Under the pieces are notes generated by a model. That model was not told the DNA's origin. It ran no database searches and saw only the letters and a list, made by a program, of their open reading frames with translations. Positions 28,649 through 37,369 of a DNA stretch of 64,000 bases are shown here, one piece after another. Position 1 is the first letter of the stretch; each line of letters opens with the position of its first letter. Source of the DNA: Bifidobacterium eulemuris (GTDB lineage Bacteria > Actinomycetota > Actinomycetes > Actinomycetales > Bifidobacteriaceae); assembly GCF_014898155.1 (NCBI RefSeq), contig NZ_CP062938.1, forward strand, positions 1,612,001-1,676,000, given 5' to 3'. The position numbers and the translations under genes were made by a program.

Positions 28649-29076
28649 GCGGCATCGGAGTGTGCGCTCAGATCGCGGCCAAGGATCCCGAACGCGCCGA
28701 CCGTATGTGGGGCATGGTCTTAGGTGAGGATGGCGAATACTCGCTCGACCGTCCCGCGAGAGCCATGGGGCGGCAATTGTGCGATCAGTGTCCCCTCCGT
28801 GTTGATTGCCTGTCGCGCGCCTTGGTCTCACCGGTCCGTGACAACACGATCATCGGTGGTCTCAGCTATGAGGAGCGCACAATCCTCGCGCGACGTGTAG
28901 CTAAAGCGTTTGATACTGCGTCGCGACGGATCCACAAACTCTCGCAGCCCGCTGTGCGTGATTGGCTCGCCGGTCATCCAGAAATCATTATCTGTGCCAA
29001 AGATGCGCGCCATCAGATGTGGCGTCAGAAAAAGCAGCGGAGAGAGCCGGTCTCTGCGCAAGGCACCCTCTTCTAA
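28645..29076 (+). CDS. WhiB-like iron-sulfur protein
   Basis: The 143-aa protein holds four cysteines in the WhiB pattern: Cys7, then Cys46-x2-Cys49-x5-Cys55 (CDQCPLRVDC), followed by IIGGLSYEER, the turn motif of the family. WhiB proteins bind a 4Fe-4S cluster and act with sigma factors as transcription regulators sensing redox or nitric oxide. Compared with chromosomal WhiB proteins it has a longer C-terminal basic tail of about 50 residues. Carriage within an ICE suggests control of element genes by cell state. Confidence 0.82.
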   Translation: MSGIGVCAQIAAKDPERADRMWGMVLGEDGEYSLDRPARAMGRQLCDQCPLRVDCLSRALVSPVRDNTIIGGLSYEERTILARRVAKAFDTASRRIHKLSQPAVRDWLAGHPEIIICAKDARHQMWRQKKQRREPVSAQGTLF

Positions 29077-29085
29077 GGACGGGCA

Positions 29086-29424
29086 ATGAGGACCATCAAT
29101 AAACACGCCGCCTCCGCCATCGAATCGGAGGCCAGACGGCTGGACCCGGCCGCGAGGTTCGGTCGTGTCCGCCGGTCCGTGCGCACGCGGCAGGGATGGG
29201 CCAAGGCCCTGACCGAGATCAGCGTCCACCTCACCACCGGCGAGATCACCGTCACCCCGGTCACGGTCGAGATCACCGGTGACACGGACCATCGCAGCGA
29301 ACCGGGGTTGGAGGTCCGCGCCCAGGGCGCGGCCGGCGAGCTGCGGGTCGTCGCGTCCCCGGACACCATCGGCCAGGCGGTCGCCCTCGCCGCACGGCAC
29401 CTCGCCGCGACGGCACGTCGGTAA
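29086..29424 (+). CDS. Small protein of unknown function
   Basis: The 112-aa protein has a basic N-terminal half and Thr/Val-rich strands (EISVHLTTGEITVTPVTVEIT) in the middle, ending in a helix IGQAVALAARHLAATARR. It follows the WhiB-like gene by 9 bases and precedes the ParA iterons, which start 5 bases inside its 3' end. I recognise no family. Confidence 0.6.
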   Translation: MRTINKHAASAIESEARRLDPAARFGRVRRSVRTRQGWAKALTEISVHLTTGEITVTPVTVEITGDTDHRSEPGLEVRAQGAAGELRVVASPDTIGQAVALAARHLAATARR

Positions 29425-29458
29425 ACACCGAACCACCGAAATACCGAAGTCGGTAAAA
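29419..29458. repeat. Five contiguous 8-bp iterons before parA
   Basis: Five abutting 8-mers fill this stretch. The central three, on the plus strand, match ACCGAAAT with one or two changes (29427, 29435, 29443). The outer two are inverted (CGGTAAAC at 29419, CGGTAAAA at 29451). They sit 21 bases before the parA start and could be a centromere and an operator at once. Confidence 0.85.
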
Positions 29459-29479
29459 CCATCGTAAGGAGCAACCATC

Positions 29480-30094
29480 ATGAGGATCATCACCATAGCC
29501 AACGCCAAGGGAGGCGTCGCCAAGACCACGTCCGCCCTGTATCTCGCCCACGCCCACGCATTGCGCCGTCCCGACATGCCTGTCGTGGTCCTGGACGCCG
29601 ATCCCCAGTCGTCGGCGAGCGAATGGGCACTGATGGCGTCGGAGGCTGGCGAAATCTGGGAGGCGGTGACAGTCGAGCCGGCCAACCTCTCGACGCTGCG
29701 CAGGCTGCGCGACCGCCTCTCCGACCGGCCGGGTCTGGCCATCGTGGATGCCCCGCCCCAAGGCAAGCTGCTGGAGGAAGCGCTGCGCGTGGCAGACTTT
29801 GTCATCGTACCGACATCTGACTCTCCGCTCGATTTGCAGCAGGCATGGGCGACCATGGCCTCCATTCCCGCTTCGATCCCGGCTGCCGTGCTGGTCGTCA
29901 GGGCCGAGGCCAGCACCACGGCCTGCGCGGACACCCTCGCCGCGTTAGACGCAGCCGGCACTCCCCGCTTCGACACCATCGTGCGCAAACGCCAGGAGAT
30001 CAAAAAGAGCATGGGACACCGCCCCACCAGACTCCACGAATACACGGACGTGCTCGCCGAGCTCCTGGACGCCATGGAAGGAGACGAACGATGA
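29480..30094 (+). CDS. parA: ParA-family partition ATPase
   Basis: The 204-aa protein has the deviant Walker A KGGVAKTT (residues 10-17), LDADPQ (38-43) and VDAPP. Its small size, without an N-terminal HTH, places it with type Ib ParA proteins whose partner is a small RHH protein. That partner overlaps by ATGA. ParA would segregate the excised circle or a replicating form by moving RHH-bound DNA on the nucleoid. Iterons lie before this gene and after the partner. Confidence 0.9.
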   Translation: MRIITIANAKGGVAKTTSALYLAHAHALRRPDMPVVVLDADPQSSASEWALMASEAGEIWEAVTVEPANLSTLRRLRDRLSDRPGLAIVDAPPQGKLLEEALRVADFVIVPTSDSPLDLQQAWATMASIPASIPAAVLVVRAEASTTACADTLAALDAAGTPRFDTIVRKRQEIKKSMGHRPTRLHEYTDVLAELLDAMEGDER

Positions 30095-30303
30095 AAAACC
30101 TGACGCCGCACGCCTACCAGCCGCGTGCTCAGCGCAAGATCACCGCGGATGTGATGCGCGCCGACGCGGGCGACGACGAATGGGTCAAGACCTCGGTCAG
30201 CATGCGGCGCGGCATGAAGCGCCGGCTCAAGGTCTGGGCCGCCGACCGCAACGAACGACTCCAGGACGTGATCGATGCCGCCCTCGAAGCCTACTTGCAA
30301 TGA
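30091..30303 (+). CDS. Small RHH centromere-binding protein (ParG/omega-like)
   Basis: The 70-aa protein has a flexible basic N-terminus (about 1-30) and a ribbon-helix-helix domain: strand KTSVSMR, helix MKRRLKVWAADR, helix RLQDVIDAALEAYL. This is the layout of ParG and omega, which bind short iterons, repress the operon and stimulate ParA. ATG 30091 overlaps the ParA stop, and the iteron array at 30305 begins right after its TGA. Confidence 0.85.
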   Translation: MKNLTPHAYQPRAQRKITADVMRADAGDDEWVKTSVSMRRGMKRRLKVWAADRNERLQDVIDAALEAYLQ

Positions 30304-30304
30304 A

Positions 30305-30344
30305 ACCGAAATACCGAATCGCCGAAATACCGAAATCGGTAAAA
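30305..30344. repeat. Five contiguous 8-bp iterons after the RHH gene
   Basis: Two perfect ACCGAAAT units (30305, 30329), two variants (ACCGAATC, GCCGAAAT) and one inverted unit CGGTAAAA (30337) abut without gaps. The same spacing occurs before parA. The ribosome site AGAAAGG of the next gene follows. Confidence 0.9.
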
Positions 30345-30358
30345 GAAAGGAATGCCGG

Positions 30359-30628
30359 ATGTCGTTCAATGTGATGTTTTCCCTTTTCGTCGTCGCGGCG
30401 GCGTGCTTCATCGAAGCGGTATTCAGCAAACTGGTGAACGAGTTCGGACGGCGTCGGATTGGACGCCACGGTTATCCCCGTCTGCGCGTCAGGGGCGAGT
30501 TCGAGGACGACGGCCTGAAGGACGACCTAGACGATCTCATGTTTGTCCTGGGCTGTGTGAACCTACTGGCGGGCTTGGCGATCGGCTTGGTCTCGGGCGA
30601 TCTGTGGATCCTCGCGGGAGCGCTATGA
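30359..30628 (+). CDS. Small membrane protein of unknown function
   Basis: The 89-aa protein starts at ATG 30359, 9 bases after AAAGAAAGG. It has a hydrophobic N-terminal segment (FNVMFSLFVVAAACFIEAVF), a basic and acidic middle, and a second hydrophobic segment (LMFVLGCVNLLAGLAIGLVSG). Two membrane passes are likely. It lies just downstream of the partition pair and may not be functionally linked to it. Confidence 0.65.
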   Translation: MSFNVMFSLFVVAAACFIEAVFSKLVNEFGRRRIGRHGYPRLRVRGEFEDDGLKDDLDDLMFVLGCVNLLAGLAIGLVSGDLWILAGAL

Positions 30629-30708
30629 CGTTTGTCCGGAGGGAGTTTCTGATGGCTGTTCATGTGCCGGATATCGTGCAGCTCGCGTGGAGTGAAGGGC
30701 TGGAATAA
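30625..30708 (+). CDS. Possible 27-codon microprotein
   Basis: ATG 30625 overlaps the preceding stop (ATGA) and the frame runs 27 codons to TAA 30706-30708. An internal ATG at 30652 has GGAGGG upstream and would give an 18-residue peptide, MAVHVPDIVQLAWSEGLE. No homology is known to me. It may be a translation-coupling remnant. Confidence 0.35.
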   Translation: MTFVRREFLMAVHVPDIVQLAWSEGLE

Positions 30709-30735
30709 AATCAACACAATAAGAAAGGAAGAACA

Positions 30736-31713
30736 ATGACCAACGAGAAGAACATGGAGCCCGAGGAGACTCCGAGCGTGGTCGAGGATGTGGCCGCCGG
30801 TTTCGTGGCCCATGGCCTAGCCGACGGCGCGAAAGCCGGAACGGCGGAGACGGGAAGCGCGCCCGATCCCAAGCGTCCGAAGTGGCTGATTCTCGCGATC
30901 GCCGCCGCTTGCGTCGTCGTCGTTGCGGCGGCGGGAATCGGTGGATGGGCCGCGTGGCATCACGCCCAGCTCTCCGAGGCGAAAAGCGTCTGCGCCGAAG
31001 CGTCCGACACCGTGCGAGTCGCGATGAACAAGTACAACGCCCTGCTCAATGGTGACGCGGCGGATGCCGTCGAGACATCCGAGGATGCCGTGGCGGATGC
31101 GGCGGTGTTGTCGGACCTGGCCGACGCGATCGACGCCGAGGCCCCCGAGTACGCGGGCTGCACCGCCACGGACAAGATCGGATTGGACGAGGCCACGGCG
31201 AGCCTGGCCGACGCGTCCGGATGGTACGAGTCGCACACGAAGAGCCTCCAGACGGCGGTGGACGCGGTCAATGCGAGCGTGTTGGACAAGACCGTCTCCG
31301 ACGCCCGGACGCTGTTGGACTCCACGGACGGCAAAGTGACGGACAACGCCACCCGCGAGGCCTTGAAGACCGCTATCGGGGAGCGGGACGCGGACGCGAT
31401 CGCCAAGGCCGTGAAAGGCGTGAACGACTCCATCAAGGCGAAGGAGGAGGCCGACCGCAAGGCCCAGGAGGAGGCCGAGGCGGCAGCCGCCCAGGCACAG
31501 GCCGAGGCCGAGGCCGCCGCGCAGGCCCAGCAGCAGGCGCAGCAGTACTACCAGCAGTCCTACACGCCCTCCTACAGCTACACGCCCACCTACTCGGGTG
31601 GTGGATCGTCCGGTTCCAGCTCAGGAGGGTCGAGCGGCGGTCCGGTCAGCGGCGGACACGGATGCACCACCGACTGCGGCACTCTTCCTGATTACGGCGT
31701 GATTATTCACTAA
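30736..31713 (+). CDS. Membrane-anchored coiled-coil protein, paralogue 1
   Basis: The 325-aa protein has a cytoplasmic N-terminus of about 50 residues, one membrane segment (about 54-76) and an extracellular helical region with paired cysteines. An Ala/Glu coiled coil (EEADRKAQEEAEAAAAQAQAE) and a Tyr/Ser/Gly tail with QYYQQSYTPSYS follow. The region from residue about 85 onward is clearly homologous to the protein at 43510-44739, down to the tail words. Both may form part of the cell-surface side of the conjugation machine or a wall-spanning rod. Function is inferred only from location. Confidence 0.7.
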   Translation: MTNEKNMEPEETPSVVEDVAAGFVAHGLADGAKAGTAETGSAPDPKRPKWLILAIAAACVVVVAAAGIGGWAAWHHAQLSEAKSVCAEASDTVRVAMNKYNALLNGDAADAVETSEDAVADAAVLSDLADAIDAEAPEYAGCTATDKIGLDEATASLADASGWYESHTKSLQTAVDAVNASVLDKTVSDARTLLDSTDGKVTDNATREALKTAIGERDADAIAKAVKGVNDSIKAKEEADRKAQEEAEAAAAQAQAEAEAAAQAQQQAQQYYQQSYTPSYSYTPTYSGGGSSGSSSGGSSGGPVSGGHGCTTDCGTLPDYGVIIH

Positions 31714-31727
31714 GCAGCTGCGCTCAT

Positions 31728-31753
31728 AGCCCCGCCTTGTGCGGGGCTTTTTC
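31728..31753 (+). terminator. Rho-independent terminator after paralogue 1
   Basis: AGCCCCGC pairs with GCGGGGCT around CTTGT and is followed by TTTTT. It closes the first part of the ICE. Confidence 0.93.
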
Positions 31754-31760
31754 TATGCGC

Positions 31761-31796
31761 GTTTCGGTATTTCGGTATTCCGGTAAATACCGATTT
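31761..31796. repeat. Third iteron cluster, upstream of the adhesin gene
   Basis: Three abutting inverted units (GTTTCGGT, ATTTCGGT, ATTCCGGT) and one forward unit ACCGATTT after a 4-bp spacer match the parA-linked iterons. The cluster lies 107 bases before the adhesin start. Confidence 0.8.
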
Positions 31797-31807
31797 AGGA
31801 AAATGTG

Positions 31808-31846
31808 TTTTTCCCCGCTTGGGTTTTGCGAAATGGGGTGATAGTG
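31808..31846 (+). promoter_or_regulatory. ICE motif (TTTTCCCC class) before the adhesin gene
   Basis: TTTTTCCCCGC and GGGTTTTGCG are followed by AAATGGGG and TGATAGT. CCCC and GGGG arms flank a TTTTGCGAAA centre. The same arrangement occurs before the conjugation operon at 37419. GATAGT may act as a -10; no standard -35 is present, so an activator is likely. Confidence 0.65.
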
Positions 31847-31902
31847 GGGTGGCATCCAGAGGAATGGATGTCGACCTAGGTAATTAGAGGAAGGAAAATC
31901 GA

Positions 31903-34900
31903 ATGAGTTTCGATCTTTTCGATCGTCGTTCGGGGGGTCATGGCCTCGACGGCGGATGTGTGAGGAAGGGCGGGCGTAAGGCGCTGGCGGTGCTGGCCGC
32001 GTTGGCGACGCTCGCTGCGGGAGGCCTGACCGCCCAGACCGCGTTGGCAGATGGCGGTGGCGGCAACCGTCCGGGCACTGGAGGTGGCGGAGGCGCTGCC
32101 GCGCAGTTCTGGCAGTACAAGGACGACGAGACCGGATCATGGGGTCCGGCGACGGACGTGCAGTCGGTCGCGAAGGCCATGGCCGCCGCGGGCGTGAGCA
32201 TCATCGATAGCGACGGACAGTACAACGGCTGGGAGAAGGCGCAGGGCGCGTTGGACGACGCGCGCGCCGAATGCGAGGCGAACTTCGCGAAGAACCATCC
32301 GGGCGAGGCCGACGCCCAGTGCCGCGTCGTGGCCGTGGGTGCCGTGGCTGGCGCTGGTGGCACTGCGACGGATGTGTGGAATGGCTCCGGCATCTACGAC
32401 GTGCAGACCTGGCGTGACAATTGGAACAAGTACGTCGCGCCGAACACATATCACTACGCTGGAACTTTCGAATATAAGACTTCCTACCCGTTCGAGGAGG
32501 ATGCGAGCAAATCGGTGGATTCGATCATGGAGGACAACATCTCCTCCACGGCCTCCATCGTGGTGATCGTCTTGGATAAGTACCAGCCGGCCCAGCCGAA
32601 CTATGACCTGAGCATTTCGACCCAGGCGTCTGGCACGACGACGAAGGCCGGTGACACCGGCGAAGTGTCGGACACAATCACCTTGTCGAATAACGGTAGC
32701 TCGATTGTGGAGAACGTGAGCGGCACGAGCACGCTGCATTGGCGTGGTGTGGACGGTACGACCAAGAGCGTGACGAAGACCTGGACCTCGGCGAACAACT
32801 CGAGCACGCAGACGAAGTTCTCGTATCGCGATCTTGATGCGTCGTGGACGTCGTGGCCGTCGGGCGATTATTATTTTGACACTCACGCGGACAAGCAGGG
32901 CAAGATGGCCGCCGCCGTGGATCATTGGGGTCAGAACGATCCGGCCGAGAAGTGGAACGCTCCGACGATTCCCACGCCGGTGAAGACCCTGACGAACGCG
33001 GCCGGCGACCAGGTGACGGACGCGAACAACCAGATCGCCTCCGGAAGCCTGTACACCGCTCATATCAAGGCGCACTCCAGCGGCTCCCAGCATTTCTGGC
33101 TCTATGACATCATCGACGTGTCCAGCCAGCAGGTCGTGATCGGCGGCACGGACGCGGACGATGTGTCGCAGGTGAGCGTGACCGACGAGACCGGCGCGAC
33201 CGTCGCCGCCGACATCAGCGTCGACGACTCCCAGTCGGGCAAGCGCATCGTCAAGGCCTATGTGAAGAACGCGGCGAGCCGCTGGTACACGCTGAACGTG
33301 CCTCAGAGTGCGAAGCCCACCGGTTCGGACTATACGATTCCGGATGATTCCAAGGCGTGCTATACGGGCGACGACCAGACCTGCCAGACCGGTGACAGCC
33401 GCGAGGTCGGCAAGGTCACGCCCAGCCCGGACAAGGTCTGGGTCCTGGACGCGGACGGCGCGCTGCATGCGGAGGATCCGAACCACACCAACGATCAGGG
33501 TTCTGATAACCGCACGTTCGTGACGGGCGACGCGATCGGCTCGGTGGTCAACGGCGAGATCCCCGCCCACCTCCTCAACCCGCTGACGTCCTACAGCATC
33601 ACGGATGATTGGAGCGCCAGCGCCGATTGGATCGACTGGGACCATCAGGACCAGGTGCGCGTCTACGTCGACGGCAAGGATCGCACCGACCAGTTCGACA
33701 TCACGGTGGATACCAAGGCCCACACCACGACTGCCAAGGCCAAGGCCACGTTCCTGCTGGGCACGGCGTTGAAGACCTCGGCCAGCAAGGTCAAGCTCTA
33801 CCTCGGCGGCTACGTCAAGTCCGCGCCGAACGCGGACTATGCGGCCGACGAGAAGCAGCTGACCAACGCGGGCTCCGAGACGTGGAACAACGAGACCACG
33901 CCGACGAACGAGCCGCCGGTGTTCGTGCGCAACCCCAAGCCCGACAAGGCGTGGTCCGTGGACCAAGGCGTCGCCGGCCAGGTGTCCGACCCCGACTGGA
34001 GCAACAGCGTGAGCGCGGACGGCAAGACGTTCGTCCAGCAGGACACCTTCGCGGTCACGGTCAACGGCACTCTGCCGAAGAACCTCGCGAAGAACATGTC
34101 CTCCTACGAGCTGGGCGACGACTTCTCGAGCTCTGTGAAGTACATCGACTTGGACCAGGCGAGCGTGAAGGTCACGATCGACGGCCAGGACTCCACCAGC
34201 CTGTTCGACGTGCATCGCGACAACAGCCGCGTGTGGGTCACCGCCAAGGCCGACCTGCTGGCCGACACCTATAACAAGGCCGCCGACCGCGAGGTTCGTC
34301 TGACCATCTCGGGCGCGTTCCGCGCCGACGTGGTCGAGCCGGGCCAGACCGTCACCGTGCCCAACTCTGGTTGGGAGAAGTGGAACGACCAGACCGTGCC
34401 CTCGAACACACCCGAGGTCAAGGAATGGAGCCCGAACCCGGACAAGTCGTGGATCCGCTACAGCGGCGGCCAGTGGCACGCCGTGATCGACCCGGACGAG
34501 ACCAACAAGACCGGCGCGGACACCCTCAAATTCCTTGATGGTGACCAGGTCGGGTCCGTGGTCAACGGCGTCCTGGCGGCGAACCTCGCCAAGGTCGAGA
34601 AGATCGAGCTGGCCGACGACTACGCGGACGCCGACTACATCTTCGACGCCACGGGCGACGTCTCCCGGATCCGCGTCTACGAGGCCACGGCCTCCACCGA
34701 CACGGGGTCCAGCGTGGCCGACATCATCAACACCGGCACCGACGTGACCGATAGGTTCACGATCCGTGTGGACGGCACCAGGATCACCGCCACCGCGAAC
34801 GCGGACTACATGGCCGAACAGGTCGAACTCGCCCAGCCGAAGCAGATCACCCTCTTCGTACCCGGCGTGGTCAACTTCGCGGACGGCGCTGGCGCGAGCC

Positions 34901-37254
34901 AGGTCCTCGAGGACCACGGCAAGCAGGCCGGCGACGAGCTGACCTTCTGCGACGACGCCGACGGCGTCAAGCTGACGAACTCCGGCTCCCAGACCGTGAA
35001 CAACGAGACCGTCGGGACGAACGAGCCGCACATTTGCGGTTACATCCCGCCGGTGAAGAAGAAGGTCGTCGCGGAGAAGAGCCAGGGCGGCAAGCAGGAG
35101 GACATCGACGGCAAGGTCGTCTATCCGGGCGAACGCGTGGAGTACCAGCTCGACTTGCAGCCCAAGCTGCCGTCCGATCTGAGCACCGAGGTCGAAAGCG
35201 TGAGCTTCCATGACCAGATGAGCGAATACGGCACCCCGAGCAAGCAGACCCTGGAGATGTGGGACCTGAACACGGGCGACGTGATCGACGCCGACCGCTA
35301 CCAGATCGAATGGGACGACGAGGCTCACAGCTTCACGCTCACGGTCACGGACCAGGAGCTGATCGGACAATGGCGCAAGGCCGGCAACCCGCGTCTTCGC
35401 CTCAAGTTCGAGTTCGTCGTCTCCGAGGACGCCCCTGCCGACAAGACCATCGACAACCGGTGGGAGCTGACGGTCAACAACAGCGTCACCCCGTCCAACA
35501 AGGTCACCAACCTGCCCCCGGACTTCGATCCCAGCAAGGACGACACCCAGTCCGACGAGCAGGGCGACCCGAGCGTGTCGATCGACGGCAAGACCATGCT
35601 GCTGACCAACGCGGGCAACTACGTCGTCACCCTGGATCTCACCCAAAAGGACACCGCCTACAAGGTGTGGAAGGCCGGCATCGTCGACGACTACGACCAA
35701 GAGTACGTCACTGTCAACGAGCAGGACATCGAGGTGCTCTCCGCTTCGGGCGAGGACGTCACCGACAAGTTCAACGTCGCGATCATCGACGGCGTGGCCT
35801 ACGTCTTCGCGCGCACGGTGGACACCCCGATTCCGGCCACGGGCGAGACCGTTCCGGGCGATCCCCAGCCGACCGATCTGAAGGCCTACGCCGAATCGGA
35901 CTCCTACGACCCGCTTGCGGACCCGTCCATCGACCAGACGCTCTTGGGCCAGACCTACCAGGTCGTGCTGCCTTTCGTGGTCAGCAAGGTCGATGACGGC
36001 TACACCGTGGTCAACGAGGCCACCCAGGTCCTCAACGACCAGCGCAAGACCACCAACCAGGTGAGCAACCCCTTGAGGCCGATCAACCCGTCCAAGGACG
36101 TGGTCGTGTCGGTGGACGGCGACTCAGTTGATGGACACTCGATCTGGCTCGACCGCCTCTTCCTCTACCGTCTCGATTCGAGCGTCCTGCCCGTGGACCG
36201 CGCCTATCCCGAGGTCACGGACTGGAGCATCACCGATCCGTTCGACGTCGAGCATGACGAGTACCAGGGCGCATGGGCGGCCTATCTCGCCCGTGACCTG
36301 TACAAGGACGGCGAGGTGATCGCCAAGGCGGGCGAGAAGGTTGCCGGCACCGGCTTCGACTCCACGAAGTTCGGCGGCGACCTGTTCGAGGCCGTCTGGG
36401 ACGAGGAGACCGGCACGTTCACCGTCAGCGCGACCGACCTCTACAAGTCGCTCGTGAGCGCCGACACCGAGCACGAGGCCGCATGGTACGCCTTCCCGCT
36501 CATGCGCCGTATCGCGCTCGGCACCGACATCGAGAACGATTTCGTCGAGACAATCAACGGGGTCGAGCGTCCGTCGAACGTCGTGCGCACCAACACGCCC
36601 GACACCGCGCCGAGCATCCACATCGAGAAGTTCGACGAGGAATCCGGCTGGCCCGACGGCGACCGCGACGACACCAAGGACGCACTCGAACTCGGATCGA
36701 AGGACGAGGAGAAGACGATCGTGTTCCGCATCACGAACACGTCGGCCGTCGATCCGGACACGGGCGACGGAGCATGGTACCTCGCCAAGGACCTCGACCT
36801 GACCGACGAGACCGTCGCGGGCGACGGCGAGGTCGTCGACCTCGAATACCCCGACGACTGGTCCACCCGTGTGCTCAAGCCGGGCGACTCGGTCGACGTC
36901 AAGGGCACCCTCAAGGGCGTGACCGACAAGCACACCGACCGCGCCCAAGTCACCGGCGTCCCGCTGTTCGAGTGCCCCGCCACCACCGACCCGCTCGACC
37001 CCGACTCGGACGACGCCACGTCCGACGCCGACGCCGCTGAGACAGTCGAGATCGAGGGCCGGCTCATGTGCGCCGACACGAGCGTGACCAGCAACACGGA
37101 CGATTGGAGCGCCAAGGTCAAGCCGCCTCTGGCGGACACCGGCCTCGCGATTGGCGGCGTGGTCGTCGCCGCGATCCTGATCGCCGGCGCAGGCCTCGGC
37201 CTGCTGGCCGTCCGCCGCAGGGACACCGGCAGCCAGGCGCGCCATTCGGCCTGA
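31903..37254 (+). CDS. Giant wall-anchored surface adhesin (1783 aa), antigen I/II-like C-terminal modules
   Basis: A signal peptide (about 1-49, ending TALA) is followed by a Gly-rich start and a very large extracellular body. Three repeats begin with a PxPDKxW motif (near residues 506, 680 and 845). They are followed by modules that look like the isopeptide-stabilised C-terminal domains of streptococcal antigen I/II and PrgB (VVYPGERVEYQLDL, PSKDVVVSVDG, VTDWSITDPFD). The end has LADTG at about 1743, a membrane segment and RRR, a sorting signal suited to a class E-type sortase. On an ICE it probably mediates donor-recipient contact, like PrgB of pCF10. It is one of the largest cargo genes. 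Confidence 0.85.
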   Translation: MSFDLFDRRSGGHGLDGGCVRKGGRKALAVLAALATLAAGGLTAQTALADGGGGNRPGTGGGGGAAAQFWQYKDDETGSWGPATDVQSVAKAMAAAGVSIIDSDGQYNGWEKAQGALDDARAECEANFAKNHPGEADAQCRVVAVGAVAGAGGTATDVWNGSGIYDVQTWRDNWNKYVAPNTYHYAGTFEYKTSYPFEEDASKSVDSIMEDNISSTASIVVIVLDKYQPAQPNYDLSISTQASGTTTKAGDTGEVSDTITLSNNGSSIVENVSGTSTLHWRGVDGTTKSVTKTWTSANNSSTQTKFSYRDLDASWTSWPSGDYYFDTHADKQGKMAAAVDHWGQNDPAEKWNAPTIPTPVKTLTNAAGDQVTDANNQIASGSLYTAHIKAHSSGSQHFWLYDIIDVSSQQVVIGGTDADDVSQVSVTDETGATVAADISVDDSQSGKRIVKAYVKNAASRWYTLNVPQSAKPTGSDYTIPDDSKACYTGDDQTCQTGDSREVGKVTPSPDKVWVLDADGALHAEDPNHTNDQGSDNRTFVTGDAIGSVVNGEIPAHLLNPLTSYSITDDWSASADWIDWDHQDQVRVYVDGKDRTDQFDITVDTKAHTTTAKAKATFLLGTALKTSASKVKLYLGGYVKSAPNADYAADEKQLTNAGSETWNNETTPTNEPPVFVRNPKPDKAWSVDQGVAGQVSDPDWSNSVSADGKTFVQQDTFAVTVNGTLPKNLAKNMSSYELGDDFSSSVKYIDLDQASVKVTIDGQDSTSLFDVHRDNSRVWVTAKADLLADTYNKAADREVRLTISGAFRADVVEPGQTVTVPNSGWEKWNDQTVPSNTPEVKEWSPNPDKSWIRYSGGQWHAVIDPDETNKTGADTLKFLDGDQVGSVVNGVLAANLAKVEKIELADDYADADYIFDATGDVSRIRVYEATASTDTGSSVADIINTGTDVTDRFTIRVDGTRITATANADYMAEQVELAQPKQITLFVPGVVNFADGAGASQVLEDHGKQAGDELTFCDDADGVKLTNSGSQTVNNETVGTNEPHICGYIPPVKKKVVAEKSQGGKQEDIDGKVVYPGERVEYQLDLQPKLPSDLSTEVESVSFHDQMSEYGTPSKQTLEMWDLNTGDVIDADRYQIEWDDEAHSFTLTVTDQELIGQWRKAGNPRLRLKFEFVVSEDAPADKTIDNRWELTVNNSVTPSNKVTNLPPDFDPSKDDTQSDEQGDPSVSIDGKTMLLTNAGNYVVTLDLTQKDTAYKVWKAGIVDDYDQEYVTVNEQDIEVLSASGEDVTDKFNVAIIDGVAYVFARTVDTPIPATGETVPGDPQPTDLKAYAESDSYDPLADPSIDQTLLGQTYQVVLPFVVSKVDDGYTVVNEATQVLNDQRKTTNQVSNPLRPINPSKDVVVSVDGDSVDGHSIWLDRLFLYRLDSSVLPVDRAYPEVTDWSITDPFDVEHDEYQGAWAAYLARDLYKDGEVIAKAGEKVAGTGFDSTKFGGDLFEAVWDEETGTFTVSATDLYKSLVSADTEHEAAWYAFPLMRRIALGTDIENDFVETINGVERPSNVVRTNTPDTAPSIHIEKFDEESGWPDGDRDDTKDALELGSKDEEKTIVFRITNTSAVDPDTGDGAWYLAKDLDLTDETVAGDGEVVDLEYPDDWSTRVLKPGDSVDVKGTLKGVTDKHTDRAQVTGVPLFECPATTDPLDPDSDDATSDADAAETVEIEGRLMCADTSVTSNTDDWSAKVKPPLADTGLAIGGVVVAAILIAGAGLGLLAVRRRDTGSQARHSA

Positions 37255-37265
37255 CGACACCACGA

Positions 37266-37297
37266 CCGGCCACGGGATGATTCCCGTCCGTGGCCGG
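37266..37297 (+). terminator. Hairpin after the adhesin gene
   Basis: CCGGCCACGG pairs with CCGTGGCCGG around a 12-base loop. There is no T-tract. Confidence 0.7.
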
Positions 37298-37308
37298 CCA
37301 TGACCAAT

Positions 37309-37343
37309 GAATGCGCGGATATGCCATGCATATCCGCGCATTC
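37309..37343. repeat. Perfect 14-bp inverted repeat before the conjugation operon
   Basis: GAATGCGCGGATAT pairs perfectly with ATATCCGCGCATTC around GCCATGC. It lies between the adhesin terminator and the fourth iteron cluster and has no T-tract. It may be a second terminator or a protein site. Confidence 0.8.
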
Positions 37344-37369
37344 GCATATTCGGCCTGCCGCTCAGCGGT

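Noticed and set aside
32137..35700. 1187-codon open frame on the minus strand inside the adhesin gene
   Set aside because: It is composed of Val/Arg/His-rich codons antisense to the adhesin. The plus frame has signal peptide, repeats and sorting signal.
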